Source: Actinomycetota bacterium
Lineage (GTDB): Bacteria; Actinomycetota; Actinomycetes; S36-B12
Direction: 5' to 3'
NCBI GenBank assembly: GCA_016717115.1
Contig: JADKGE010000001.1
Location: 372,001-436,000 of the forward strand
Length of the DNA: 64,000 nucleotides
A program made the translations under genes and the position numbers. The notes beneath the pieces were generated by a model. That model searched no databases and was not told the DNA's origin. It saw only the letters and a program-made list of their open reading frames with translations. Shown here piece after piece: positions 8,295-16,597 of the stretch (its first letter is position 1; each line of letters opens with the position of its first letter).

Positions 8295-9899
8295 ATGACA
8301 ACCATGGACCTGCATGTCAGCCCGCTCGGGCAGGTGGAGGGCGACCTCGACGTCAGGGTGACCATCACCGATGGCGTCGTGACCGATGCCTGGACCGAGG
8401 CGGCGATGTTCCGCGGCTTCGAGATCATCCTGCGCGGCAAGGACCCGCAGGCGGGGCTGATCATGACGCCGCGCATCTGCGGCATCTGCGGCGGCAGCCA
8501 CCTCTACAAGGCCTGCTACGCCGTCGACACCGCGTGGGGCACCTACGTGCCGCCCAACGCGACCATCGTTCGCAACCTCGGCCAGATCACCGAGACTCTG
8601 CAGTCGATGCCCCGCTACTTCTACGCGATCATGGGCCCCGACCTCACGGCGGCTCAGTATGCCGGCGCGTCGACGTACGAGGAGGCGGCCCGCCGGTTCG
8701 CTCCGTACGTGGGTACCAGCTACCAGACCGGCGTCACGCTGTCGCAGTTGCCCGTCGAGATCTACGCGATCTTCGGTGGTCAGTGGCCGCACTCTTCGTT
8801 CATGATCCCCGGCGGCGTCATGTGTGCCCCCACCCTGTCGGACATCACGCGATCGACCGCGATCCTCGATCACTGGGGTCGCGAATGGCTCGAGGGCCAG
8901 TGGCTCGGCTGCTCCGTCGACCGCTACCTCGAGATCAAGACGTGGGAGGACTTCCTCGCCTGGATGGATGAGAACGAGTCGCAGCACAACAGCGACCTCG
9001 CCTTCTTCTACCGGCACTCGATGGAGATCGGCCTCGACAAGTACGGCCAGGGCTACGGCAACTTCCTCGCCACGGGCACGTTCCTGTCACCCGAGCTGTA
9101 CACCAATCCCACGGTCGAGGGCCGCAACGCAGCCCTGCAGTCACGGTCGGGTATCTACGCCAACGGCCAGTACTTCGACTTCGACCAGGCTCGGGTGAGT
9201 GAGGACATCACGCACTCGTTCTTCAAGGGCACCGGCTCGTTGCATCCGTGGGAGGGCGTCACCGACCCGATCGATCCGGCCGACGGTCCGGCTCAGGGCA
9301 AGTACACGTGGGCCAAGGCCCCGCGGTACGACGTCCCGGGCATGGGCTACGTACCCCTCGAGGTAGGGCCGCTCGCCCGGCAGATGATGGCCAACCGTCC
9401 CGACGCGGCGTCGCACCAGGACTACGACCCCTTCGTCGCCGACATGATCGCGAAGGTCGGTCCGAACGTCCTCACGCGCGTGCTGGCTCGCATGCACGAG
9501 GCACCCAAGTACTTCCGCAACGCGCAGAAGTGGCTGACCGAGATCGACCTGCACGCCGACTTCTACACGAAGCCGACCGAGCCCCTGTCTGGCAAGGGGT
9601 TCGGGTCCACGGAGGCGGCGCGCGGAGCGCTGTCCGACTGGATCGTCATCGAGGACGGCAAGATCGCCAACTACCAGGTGATCACGCCCACGGCCTGGAA
9701 CATCGGGCCGCGCGACGGCAGTGACAACGTCGGGCCCATGGAGAAGTCCTTCATCGGTGCTCCCGTCGAGAACCCGGACTTCCCGGTCGAGCTCGCGCAG
9801 GTCGCGCACAGCTTCGACTCGTGCCTGGTCTGCACCGTCCACGCGTATGACGGCAAGACCGGCCGCGAGCTCGCCAAGTTCCGGATGGGTGGCGGCTGA
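8295..9899 (+). CDS. hucL: [NiFe]-hydrogenase large subunit, group 2a (HupL/HucL-like)
   Basis: 534 residues. The N-terminal nickel-binding motif RICGICGG gives Cys62 and Cys65. The C-terminal motif is DSCLVCTVH (Cys510, Cys513, His516), with Ser replacing the Pro of the textbook DPCxxC. The 18 residues after His516 would be the peptide removed by the maturation protease after Ni-Fe(CN)2CO insertion. The ATG at 8295 has AGGAGAG upstream. It pairs with the small subunit 43 bases upstream and is followed by its likely protease. Confidence 0.95.
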   Translation: MTTMDLHVSPLGQVEGDLDVRVTITDGVVTDAWTEAAMFRGFEIILRGKDPQAGLIMTPRICGICGGSHLYKACYAVDTAWGTYVPPNATIVRNLGQITETLQSMPRYFYAIMGPDLTAAQYAGASTYEEAARRFAPYVGTSYQTGVTLSQLPVEIYAIFGGQWPHSSFMIPGGVMCAPTLSDITRSTAILDHWGREWLEGQWLGCSVDRYLEIKTWEDFLAWMDENESQHNSDLAFFYRHSMEIGLDKYGQGYGNFLATGTFLSPELYTNPTVEGRNAALQSRSGIYANGQYFDFDQARVSEDITHSFFKGTGSLHPWEGVTDPIDPADGPAQGKYTWAKAPRYDVPGMGYVPLEVGPLARQMMANRPDAASHQDYDPFVADMIAKVGPNVLTRVLARMHEAPKYFRNAQKWLTEIDLHADFYTKPTEPLSGKGFGSTEAARGALSDWIVIEDGKIANYQVITPTAWNIGPRDGSDNVGPMEKSFIGAPVENPDFPVELAQVAHSFDSCLVCTVHAYDGKTGRELAKFRMGGG

Positions 9900-9928
9900 T
9901 CCTCACGCCACCATCGACAGACACGCTG

Positions 9929-10402
9929 GTGGTCGGCTGCGGCAACCTCCTTCGGGGGGATGACGCAGCCGGCCCCGTTCTTGTGCGCATCCTCGCCGGC
10001 CGCGACCTGCCCGCAGGGGTGCGCCTGATCGACGGTGGCACTGCCGGCATGGACGTCGCCTTCGCGATGCGCGGTGCCCGTCGCGTCATCGTCGTCGACG
10101 CCTCGCGCATCGGCGTCGAGCCCGGCGCTGTGCACCGGGTGCCCGGCAGCGAGCTGGTCGACCTCAAGCCCCCGGAGGGCAACCTGCACGCCTTCCGTTG
10201 GGACCAGGCCCTCGGCTTCGCCACGTGGCTGCTCAAGGACGAGTACCCCCAGGACGTCACGGTGTGGTTGGTCGAGGGGGAATCCTTCGAACCCGGCGCC
10301 GAGCTGACGCCCACTGTGCAAGCCTCTGTCGAGCGCATCGCTGACGACATCGTCGCCGACGTGAGGGCCGATCTGGAGGGAAGGCACACCAGTGGAGGGT
10401 GA
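9929..10402 (+). CDS. Hydrogenase maturation protease (HyaD/HupD type)
   Basis: 157 residues. The N-terminus MVGCGNLLRGDDAAGP is the nickel-sensing signature of the M52 endopeptidases that clip the C-terminal tail of the large subunit. Internal IDGGTAGMDVAF and VVDASRIG segments also fit the family. The GTG at 9929 begins very close to the first beta strand; no ATG, GTG or TTG lies upstream in frame, so the start might be a rarer codon such as CTG at 9896 or 9926. It sits 29 bases after the large-subunit gene and overlaps the next frame by 11 bases. Confidence 0.88.
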   Translation: MVGCGNLLRGDDAAGPVLVRILAGRDLPAGVRLIDGGTAGMDVAFAMRGARRVIVVDASRIGVEPGAVHRVPGSELVDLKPPEGNLHAFRWDQALGFATWLLKDEYPQDVTVWLVEGESFEPGAELTPTVQASVERIADDIVADVRADLEGRHTSGG

Positions 10403-10694
10403 CTGGCCCGCCTGGGAGCCGCCCGCGTTCCCGCGGGTGGAGGAGGCCTTGGCGGCCGACGCCGTCGTCGTCGAGGAGAACCGACGCTGGATCGTCTACC
10501 TCGATGTCGTCCTCGCGTCCGGCGCGGTCCGGCGCAAGGTGGGCGACCACCATGACGAGCGGCGCGCTCTGCACGCGGCCCGGATCATCGAGCGCAACGC
10601 CCGACGCTGCATCACCGTATCGATGGCGGACAGCCGTCTGCCGGAAGCGCCGGCCCTGAAGCTCACCAACAACCCCGACGGAGACCCCACGTGA
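10392..10694 (+). CDS. Small unknown protein of hydrogenase cluster
   Basis: A 100-residue protein without a family I recognise. It has an acidic/aromatic N-terminus (EGDWPAWEPP), a central ENRRWIVYLDVVLASG strand-like segment and a basic, His-containing helix. No signal peptide, membrane segment or metal motif is seen. The GTG start lies within the protease gene (11-base overlap) and its stop overlaps the next GTG, so it is tightly embedded in the operon and probably serves the hydrogenase. Confidence 0.65.
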   Translation: MEGDWPAWEPPAFPRVEEALAADAVVVEENRRWIVYLDVVLASGAVRRKVGDHHDERRALHAARIIERNARRCITVSMADSRLPEAPALKLTNNPDGDPT

Positions 10695-10857
10695 CCAGCA
10701 CCGGCTCGACCCTGACCGGCCCAAGGCCGCAGCCGCTCGGCGCCCTGCCCTGGCCCGCGGGCATGCTCCTGCTCCCTGACACCGAGGCTGCCGCCGAGAC
10801 CGCCAGGACCTGGCCGCGGGCACGATCCCGGAGATCTGGCCCGAGGGCCTGGAGTTC
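10691..10857 (+). other. Likely N-terminal coding part of the TPR gene, displaced by a frameshift
   Basis: A GTG at 10691 overlaps the previous stop in the GTGA pattern seen between other genes of this operon. The frame reads an Ala/Pro-rich leader and MLLLPDTEAAAETA, then turns into Arg/Trp/Pro-rich nonsense until 10906. The neighbouring frame becomes open at 10780 and reads RQDLAAGTIPEIWPEGLEF into the TPR protein. One extra base near 10795-10804 (for example a third C before AGGACC) would join them. This is either an assembly or sequencing error, or real damage. Confidence 0.55.
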
Positions 10858-11931
10858 ATGGCCCTGGCCCTGGATGACAACCCCGAGGGAGCGGCCGCCT
10901 GCATAGGCACCGAGGCGGTCATCGACCGCTACAACCGAGCCGTCCTCATCGGGGGCGACGGCGTCTGGGAGGCGCTGGCCGATGAGACCACCGGTGAGCT
11001 CAGGGCCCTGGTCGACACGGCGCGCTTCAGCGTCGGGCTCGTCGACCTGCCGCCGTCGACGGAGGGCACCACCGGGGATGTGGCGGCTGTGATCGGCAGT
11101 GCCCGCGCATCGGCCGCGATGGAGATCGGCGACTTCGACCGCGCCGTGGCCGAGTTGGCCTCTGCCGCCACCGCTGCCGACGAGGCCGGCAGCCCGATCC
11201 TGGCCGGCTCCCTTCGCCTCACGCGGGCCGAGCTCATGCGCGAGCAGCTCGACGATCCCGCCGCGGCGGCGCGCGAGGCCGACCTTGCGGTACAGCGGCT
11301 GCCGCTCACGGCTCCTCGCGAGCTCAGGGGCGAGCTGCAGGTGACCCGGGCCCTGGCGCGCCAGCAATTGGCGGGCACCGACCGCGGCGCGCTCCTGGCC
11401 GTCGTCGCGGATCTCAACGAGGCGACCAAGGTGTTCCGCGAGGACACCTACCCGGAGATGTTCGCGACCATCAACCAGCATCTCGCGCTGGCGTACCTCG
11501 TGATGCCGATGAGCAGCGAAGGCGACCGCATCCGCGTGGGCGTCGCCGTCAACTCGCTGCGCGCCGCACTCCGGGTGTTCACCGCCGAGACGCATCCGGT
11601 GGCCTGGGCGAGCACCCAACTCAATCTGGCGAATGCGCTGCAGTACCTGCCGAGCGTCCATCAGGAGGCCAACCTCGACGAGGCAGTCCAGCTCTACGAG
11701 GAGGTTCTGCAGTACCGGGACCCGATGAAGGACCCGCTCGGCTACGCGCGCATCCTGGCCAACCAGGGCAACGCGCTGGGGCATCTCGGCGTGTTCGGCG
11801 ATGCCCGCGAGCGACTCGACGCGGCGCGCGCGATCTTCGTGACGCATGACGACGGTGAGGCGGTCGCAGGCGTCGACGAGGTCCTCGAGAGCCTCACCAC
11901 TGCCGAGACCCTGGCAGAGGGCGGCCGCTGA
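10858..11931 (+). CDS. TPR-like helical-repeat protein of hydrogenase cluster
   Basis: 357 residues from the ATG at 10858. It is mostly Ala/Leu/Glu-rich paired helices, with TPR-like units in the C-terminal half (for example WASTQLNLANALQYL and YARILANQGNALGHLG). No catalytic motif, signal or membrane segment is seen. The homologous protein probably begins earlier, at 10691, in another frame (see the adjacent entry), so the true length may be about 413. TPR proteins are scaffolds; in this position it could assist assembly or localisation of the hydrogenase. Its stop overlaps the next ATG (TGATG). Confidence 0.7.
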   Translation: MALALDDNPEGAAACIGTEAVIDRYNRAVLIGGDGVWEALADETTGELRALVDTARFSVGLVDLPPSTEGTTGDVAAVIGSARASAAMEIGDFDRAVAELASAATAADEAGSPILAGSLRLTRAELMREQLDDPAAAAREADLAVQRLPLTAPRELRGELQVTRALARQQLAGTDRGALLAVVADLNEATKVFREDTYPEMFATINQHLALAYLVMPMSSEGDRIRVGVAVNSLRAALRVFTAETHPVAWASTQLNLANALQYLPSVHQEANLDEAVQLYEEVLQYRDPMKDPLGYARILANQGNALGHLGVFGDARERLDAARAIFVTHDDGEAVAGVDEVLESLTTAETLAEGGR

Positions 11932-12290
11932 TGGAGCTGTTCCTCAGACAGCAGTTCGAGCTGCTGCTCCAGGAGGCGACCGGCAACTTCACCGAGCGCA
12001 TCGTGCATCGGTGCGGGGGTCCGGACGCGGCGCTGGAGCGGCTGACCACTGACCCCGAGGGCGACGGCGTCTTCCGGAGCGAGTTCGTGACGGCGTTCTT
12101 CGAGGACAACCTCCTGGAGAACGCCGCGGGGCACGCCTTCGTCCTGGAGGCTCTGGAGCGGCGCACCGTTCCGGCCGATCCCGGCGGTCCCGTCGGCGCG
12201 GTGCTGTCCCGCCTGGCCAGGGCCGCCTTCGCCGATGTGCTCACCACCATGACCGCCCAGCTGATCCAGCGCCAGCAGATCTACTCCTGA
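11931..12290 (+). CDS. Small helical protein of hydrogenase cluster, unknown
   Basis: 119 residues, all-helical by composition (MELFLRQQFELLLQEATG at the start, VLTTMTAQLIQRQQIYS at the end). There are no transmembrane segments, a single Cys, and no family I recognise. The ATG overlaps the stop of the TPR gene by one base, and the NifU-like gene follows after 13 bases, indicating cotranslation. The function is presumably linked to the hydrogenase by context only. Confidence 0.65.
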   Translation: MELFLRQQFELLLQEATGNFTERIVHRCGGPDAALERLTTDPEGDGVFRSEFVTAFFEDNLLENAAGHAFVLEALERRTVPADPGGPVGAVLSRLARAAFADVLTTMTAQLIQRQQIYS

Positions 12291-12303
12291 CGGAAGGCCC
12301 ACC

Positions 12304-12858
12304 ATGACCGCCACCGACGCGCACCCGCACACGTTCGACGATCTCGCACAGCGCATCGACGAGTTGCGCGACCAGGTGCAGCATCAAGAGCCGGCGGTGC
12401 AGCGACTCCTCGACGACACCATCGAGGCCATCACGGAGTTCAACAAGGCCGGGCTCGTCGCCCTGGTACATGTGCTGCGCGACGACGCCCGCGGCGGCGA
12501 GCTGCTCTACGAGGCCGTCGAGCAACCCGAGGTCATGGCCCTGTTCGTCTCGCACGGCATCATCCGCACCGACCGGACGATCGACGTCCTTCGGGTCGTG
12601 GAGCAGATCCGGCCCTACCTCGTCACGAGCTCGATCGAGATGTCCGTGGAGATGGTGCGGGCCGACGTGGCGTACGTACGGTTCGCCACCGGCTGCAGCG
12701 CGCCCGACCAGACCGTCAAGGACGAGATCATGGGCGTGATCAGGCAGCGAGTGCCGGGCCTAAGGGGAGTTGAGGAAGTGAAGGAGGAAGCAGGAACAAC
12801 CTTCATTGAGTTGAGCAGCCTGAGAATCGGCCCAACACCCCCGTCGAGTGGCGGCTAG
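12304..12858 (+). CDS. NifU C-terminal-domain-like protein with incomplete cysteine motif
   Basis: 184 residues. A helical N-terminal half is followed by a NifU/NFU-like domain at about residues 95-165, around YVRFATGCSAPDQTVKDEIM. Classical NFU domains hold a cluster with CxxC; here the second Cys is replaced (CSAP), so only one is left. It may bridge a cluster in a dimer with another ligand or have lost cluster binding. The last residues (PPSSGG) and the stop are encoded by a 64-bp palindromic element, which suggests the original C-terminus was altered by its insertion. Confidence 0.75.
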   Translation: MTATDAHPHTFDDLAQRIDELRDQVQHQEPAVQRLLDDTIEAITEFNKAGLVALVHVLRDDARGGELLYEAVEQPEVMALFVSHGIIRTDRTIDVLRVVEQIRPYLVTSSIEMSVEMVRADVAYVRFATGCSAPDQTVKDEIMGVIRQRVPGLRGVEEVKEEAGTTFIELSSLRIGPTPPSSGG

Positions 12859-12905
12859 TGGCGGTGAATCTGGACCCACGGGCCGCCACCAGCCGCCACT
12901 CGACG
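12842..12905. repeat. 64-bp palindromic element, family A copy 1
   Basis: Arms at 12842-12864 and 12883-12905 pair at 22 of 23 positions around an 18-base centre. The arm core GTCGAGTGGCGGCT recurs in the copies at 24685 and 37941. It lies inside the hydrogenase operon and spans the end of the NifU-like gene and the start of the NHL gene. In the orientation used for the other two copies this one is inverted. Confidence 0.85.
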
Positions 12906-14036
12906 ATGTGGTCTGGGGTTGGCGCCTTTGCCTCGCCGATTCTTCGCCTTGGCGCCGCCTCCCCTGGCGGTCTCGCCCTGCCGGCTGCCACTCCCACCGC
13001 CTCGCAGATGTACGCCCCCCGAGGGGTCTGGACCGACGGCACCCGCGTGATCGCGTGCGACACCGGGAACCACCGCGTCCTCATCTGGCACCGTCTGCCC
13101 GGCGAGGACGGAGCGCCGGCCGACGTCGTCCTCGGCCAGGCCGACTTCACCTCCGAGGGCTCCGCTGCCGGCGGCACCGACACGCGGCGCGGGCTGAACC
13201 TCCCGACGGGCGTTGCCGTCATTGACGGCCGGCTGGTCGTAGCGGACGCCTGGCACCACCGACTCCTCGCCTGGGACGACGTGCCGACCGAGAACTTCGC
13301 GGCGCCCACGTACGTGCTGGGCCAGGCCGGCTTCGACGAGGTCGAGCCCAATCGAGGCACCCTGCCGACCCTCGCGAGCTTCTACTGGCCGTTCGGCTTC
13401 GGCGTGGTCGCCGGCACCTTCTGGGTCGCCGACACCGGCAACCGCCGCGTGCTCGGCTGGCGCGGCACGTCGCTGCCCGACCCGGACCGTCCCGCGGACG
13501 TGCTCCTCGGGCAGGACGAGTCGTCCGACCGCTCCGACAATCGCGGCGGCGAGATCGGCGGCACCACGTTTCGCTGGCCGCATGCCGTGACCGGGGACGA
13601 CGACACCCTGTACATCGCCGATGCCGGCGACCACCGCGTGCTCGGTTGGACGCCTCCGCCGGCTGACGGTGACACGCCGGCGAGCGTCGTCCTGGGGCAG
13701 CAGGACCTCACCCTGATCGACGAGTTCAAGATCAGGCCACAGGGCGCCCAGCGGATGCGGTTCCCGTACGCCGTGACGAGCGACGCGCGCCGCCTCATCG
13801 TTGCCGACACGTCGAACAACCGCATCCTCGTCTGGCACACCTGGCCGAGGACCGGTGCCGGCGTTCCCGCCGACACGGTGCTGGCTCAGCCTGACATGGA
13901 TGCCAACGGCGAGAACCGCTGGACGTCGGTCGAGGACGACTCTCTGTGCTGGCCGTACGGCCTGTCGCTGGCCGACGACACCCTGGCGATCGCCGATTCC
14001 GGCAACAACCGCGTGCTGCTGTGGCAGATCCGCTGA
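12906..14036 (+). CDS. NHL-repeat beta-propeller protein of hydrogenase cluster
   Basis: 376 residues from the ATG at 12906. At least five NHL-type blades are visible through repeated D(T/A)GNHRVL-like motifs (CDTGNHRVLIWH, VADTGNRRVLGW, IADAGDHRVLGW, VADTSNNRILVW, IADSGNNRVLLW) and recurrent VLGQ turns. No signal peptide is seen, so it is cytoplasmic. An alternative GTG at 12858, coupled to the NifU-like stop, would add 16 residues wholly encoded by the palindromic element; I prefer 12906 for that reason. NHL proteins mediate binding; a role as an assembly factor is inferred from context. Confidence 0.8.
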   Translation: MWSGVGAFASPILRLGAASPGGLALPAATPTASQMYAPRGVWTDGTRVIACDTGNHRVLIWHRLPGEDGAPADVVLGQADFTSEGSAAGGTDTRRGLNLPTGVAVIDGRLVVADAWHHRLLAWDDVPTENFAAPTYVLGQAGFDEVEPNRGTLPTLASFYWPFGFGVVAGTFWVADTGNRRVLGWRGTSLPDPDRPADVLLGQDESSDRSDNRGGEIGGTTFRWPHAVTGDDDTLYIADAGDHRVLGWTPPPADGDTPASVVLGQQDLTLIDEFKIRPQGAQRMRFPYAVTSDARRLIVADTSNNRILVWHTWPRTGAGVPADTVLAQPDMDANGENRWTSVEDDSLCWPYGLSLADDTLAIADSGNNRVLLWQIR

Positions 14037-16327
14037 CGGCCGAGGCACCGCTGCGCCTTGCCATCCGGGTGACGGGCGTCGTCCAGGGCGTCGGGTACCG
14101 GCCCTACGTGTACGCGCTTGCCGATGCCACGGGTGTCACCGGGCTCGTGGGGAACGACGCCTCCGGGGTCTTCGTCGAGGCCCAGGGCCGCGCCGACACC
14201 CTCGAGGAGTTCCTCGCCGGCCTGCGGGTCGGGCCGGCCATGGCGCACGTGGAGACCGTGGAGACGCACGTCATCGACGCCATCGACGAGGTCGGCTTCA
14301 GGATCGTCCCCAGCCCGGACGTCGATGGCACGACGTCGATCCCGCCCGACACGGCTGTGTGCGATGACTGCCTCGCGGAGATGCGCGATCGCGACGACCG
14401 CCGGTACGGCTACCCCTTCATCGCCTGCACCAACTGCGGCCCGAGGTACACGATCGTCACCGGGCTGCCCTACGACCGGCCCCAGACGACGATGGTCGAC
14501 TTCCCCCTGTGCGCGTTGTGCCAGGAGGAGTACGACGATCCCTCCTCGCGGCGCTTCCATGCCCAGCCCACGGCGTGCCCGTCGTGCGGCCCGACGATGG
14601 ACACGTCCGTGGCCGAGGTCTGCGCCGCCCTCACGGCCGGCCGGATCGTCGCGATCAAGGGCGTGGGCGGCTACCACCTGGCGTGCGACGCCCGCTCACC
14701 GGCCGTCGTCGCGGAATTGCGCCGCCGCAAGCGGCGCGGCGACAAGCCGTTCGCGCTGATGGCTCGCGACGTCACGGTCGCCCGCACGCTGGTGCGCCTG
14801 GACGGAACCGCCCTGGAGACCCTGGAGTCTCCCGCCCGGCCCATCGTCCTCGCCCCCTCCATCGACGGCGGCCTGCAGGCGGCCGCCGCTCCGGGCACGA
14901 CCTTCCTGGGGGTGATGCTCCCGTATGCACCGCTGCACCACCTGCTGTTCGACGCCGGCGCCCCGTCCGTCCTGGTGATGACGAGCGGCAACCTGTCCGA
15001 CGAGCCGATCTGCATCACGCCGGACGAGGCCCGGGAGCGACTGGCCGGCCTGGCCGACCTCCTCGTTCATCACGACCGGCGCATCCATGTGGCGTGCGAC
15101 GACTCGGTAGTCCGGGCCGCCGGCGCCCTGGTACAGCCCGTGCGTCGCAGCCGTGGCTACGCCCCCCTGCCGATCTCGCTGCCCGTCGAGTCACCGCCGC
15201 TGGTCGCGGTCGGCGGCGAGCTGAAGACGACGATCTGCGTCGCCGCCGGGCGCCGCGCCTGGATGAGCCAGCACATCGGCGACACGGAGAACCTGGAGAC
15301 CCTCGACGCGCTGGCGCGGACCGTGGCCACGCTGACGGCCCTGCAGAGGGTCGCGCCCACGGCGATCGTGAGCGACGCCCACCCCGGCTACCTGTCACGA
15401 CGCTGGGCGGAGCAGCAGGCCGCCGAGCACGGCATCGCGCACCTCACCGTCCAGCATCACCACGCCCATCTCGCGTCCCTGCTCGCCGAGCACGGCTGGG
15501 CCCCGGGGCGCCCCGTCCTGGGCTTCGCCTTCGACGGCACCGGCTACGGCACCGACGGATCGATCTGGGGCGGAGAGCTGCTCCTCGGCTCCTACCGCGC
15601 CGTGGATCGCGTCGGCCACCTGCGACCGATCCAGCTGCCGGGCGGCGACGCCGCCATCAAGCGGCCGCTTCGCACGGCACTGGCCCATCTCGAGGCGGCA
15701 GGCGTCGACGTGGACGCGACCATCGCCACACTTCGCGACGCGGACCCCACCGAGCTCGCCGTCATCACGCGGATGCTCGCCACGGGGGCAGGATGCACTC
15801 CGACCACCAGCATGGGCCGACTCTTCGATGCCATCGCATCGATCCTCGACGTCCGCCAGGACATCGACTACGAGGGCCAGGCCGCGATCGAGCTCGAGGC
15901 CCTCGCGGCGATGGCCGACGAGGGTGACGAGGACACCGCGTGGATCCCGTCGGTGGAGACGAGTCCCGACGGACTGGTCATCGATCCGCGCCCCACCATC
16001 GCCGCCGCCGTCCGTTCCGTGCGGGACGGGGAGGACACCGCGGTCGCGGCCCGCAAGTTCCACGAAGGCATCGCCGGCGCCGTGGAGCAGGCGGCGATCG
16101 AGCTGCGGAGCACGCTCGGGGTGGACACCGTCGGCCTCACCGGAGGAGTCTTCGCAAATGCCGTGCTAACGGCGGCATGTCAGGGCAGGCTACGGCGTGA
16201 GGGCTTCACCGTCCTCGTGCACGAGCGGGTCCCGCCGAATGACGGCGGGCTTGCGCTGGGACAGGCGGCCGTGGCGGCCGCCGGCGGCGCCGTCGATGCC
16301 GGACACGTGCGCACGAGAGAGGGCTAG
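14021..16327 (+). CDS. hypF: Carbamoyltransferase HypF
   Basis: 768 residues. Domain order: acylphosphatase (VTGVVQGVGYRPYVY, about 18-100), two CxxC zinc fingers (from CDDCLAEM to CPSCGP, about 112-190), YrdC-like adenylation domain (about 200-385), and Kae1-like carbamoyl transfer domain with the metal-binding HHHAHLASLL segment and GFAFDGTGYG. It makes the cyanide ligands of the active-site iron from carbamoyl phosphate with HypE. The GTG at 14021 was chosen because conserved sequence begins just after it; it overlaps the NHL gene by 16 bases. Confidence 0.95.
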   Translation: MADPLTAEAPLRLAIRVTGVVQGVGYRPYVYALADATGVTGLVGNDASGVFVEAQGRADTLEEFLAGLRVGPAMAHVETVETHVIDAIDEVGFRIVPSPDVDGTTSIPPDTAVCDDCLAEMRDRDDRRYGYPFIACTNCGPRYTIVTGLPYDRPQTTMVDFPLCALCQEEYDDPSSRRFHAQPTACPSCGPTMDTSVAEVCAALTAGRIVAIKGVGGYHLACDARSPAVVAELRRRKRRGDKPFALMARDVTVARTLVRLDGTALETLESPARPIVLAPSIDGGLQAAAAPGTTFLGVMLPYAPLHHLLFDAGAPSVLVMTSGNLSDEPICITPDEARERLAGLADLLVHHDRRIHVACDDSVVRAAGALVQPVRRSRGYAPLPISLPVESPPLVAVGGELKTTICVAAGRRAWMSQHIGDTENLETLDALARTVATLTALQRVAPTAIVSDAHPGYLSRRWAEQQAAEHGIAHLTVQHHHAHLASLLAEHGWAPGRPVLGFAFDGTGYGTDGSIWGGELLLGSYRAVDRVGHLRPIQLPGGDAAIKRPLRTALAHLEAAGVDVDATIATLRDADPTELAVITRMLATGAGCTPTTSMGRLFDAIASILDVRQDIDYEGQAAIELEALAAMADEGDEDTAWIPSVETSPDGLVIDPRPTIAAAVRSVRDGEDTAVAARKFHEGIAGAVEQAAIELRSTLGVDTVGLTGGVFANAVLTAACQGRLRREGFTVLVHERVPPNDGGLALGQAAVAAAGGAVDAGHVRTREG

Positions 16328-16331
16328 GGAT

Positions 16332-16592
16332 ATGTGCCTGGGAGTGCCCGGCAGGATCGAGGAGGTGTGGGAGGCCAACGGCACCCGCATGGCGACCGTC
16401 GACTTCGGAGGTGTCCGCAAGGAGGTCTGCCTGGCATACGTGCCGGATGTCACCGTGGGTGACTACACGATCGTCCACGTGGGCTTCGCCCTCACCAAGC
16501 TCGACGAGAAGTCCGCCCTTGAGACCCTCGAGCTGTTCCGGAGCGTGGGGCTGCTCGACGAGGAGCTGGGCGTCACGTTCGACGCCCGGTAG
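16332..16592 (+). CDS. hypC: Hydrogenase assembly chaperone HypC
   Basis: 86 residues beginning MCLGVPGRI, the invariant HypC/HybG start in which Cys2 carries the Fe(CN)2CO unit together with HypD. The rest is the small beta-barrel ([31 protein letters not shown] with a C-terminal helix, key strands given in part). Four bases separate it from hypF and five from hypD. Confidence 0.95.
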   Translation: MCLGVPGRIEEVWEANGTRMATVDFGGVRKEVCLAYVPDVTVGDYTIVHVGFALTKLDEKSALETLELFRSVGLLDEELGVTFDAR

Positions 16593-16597
16593 GGACC

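Noticed and set aside
12855..14048. Minus-strand frame opposite the NHL gene
   Set aside because: Its periodic sequence only mirrors the NHL repeats of the sense strand.
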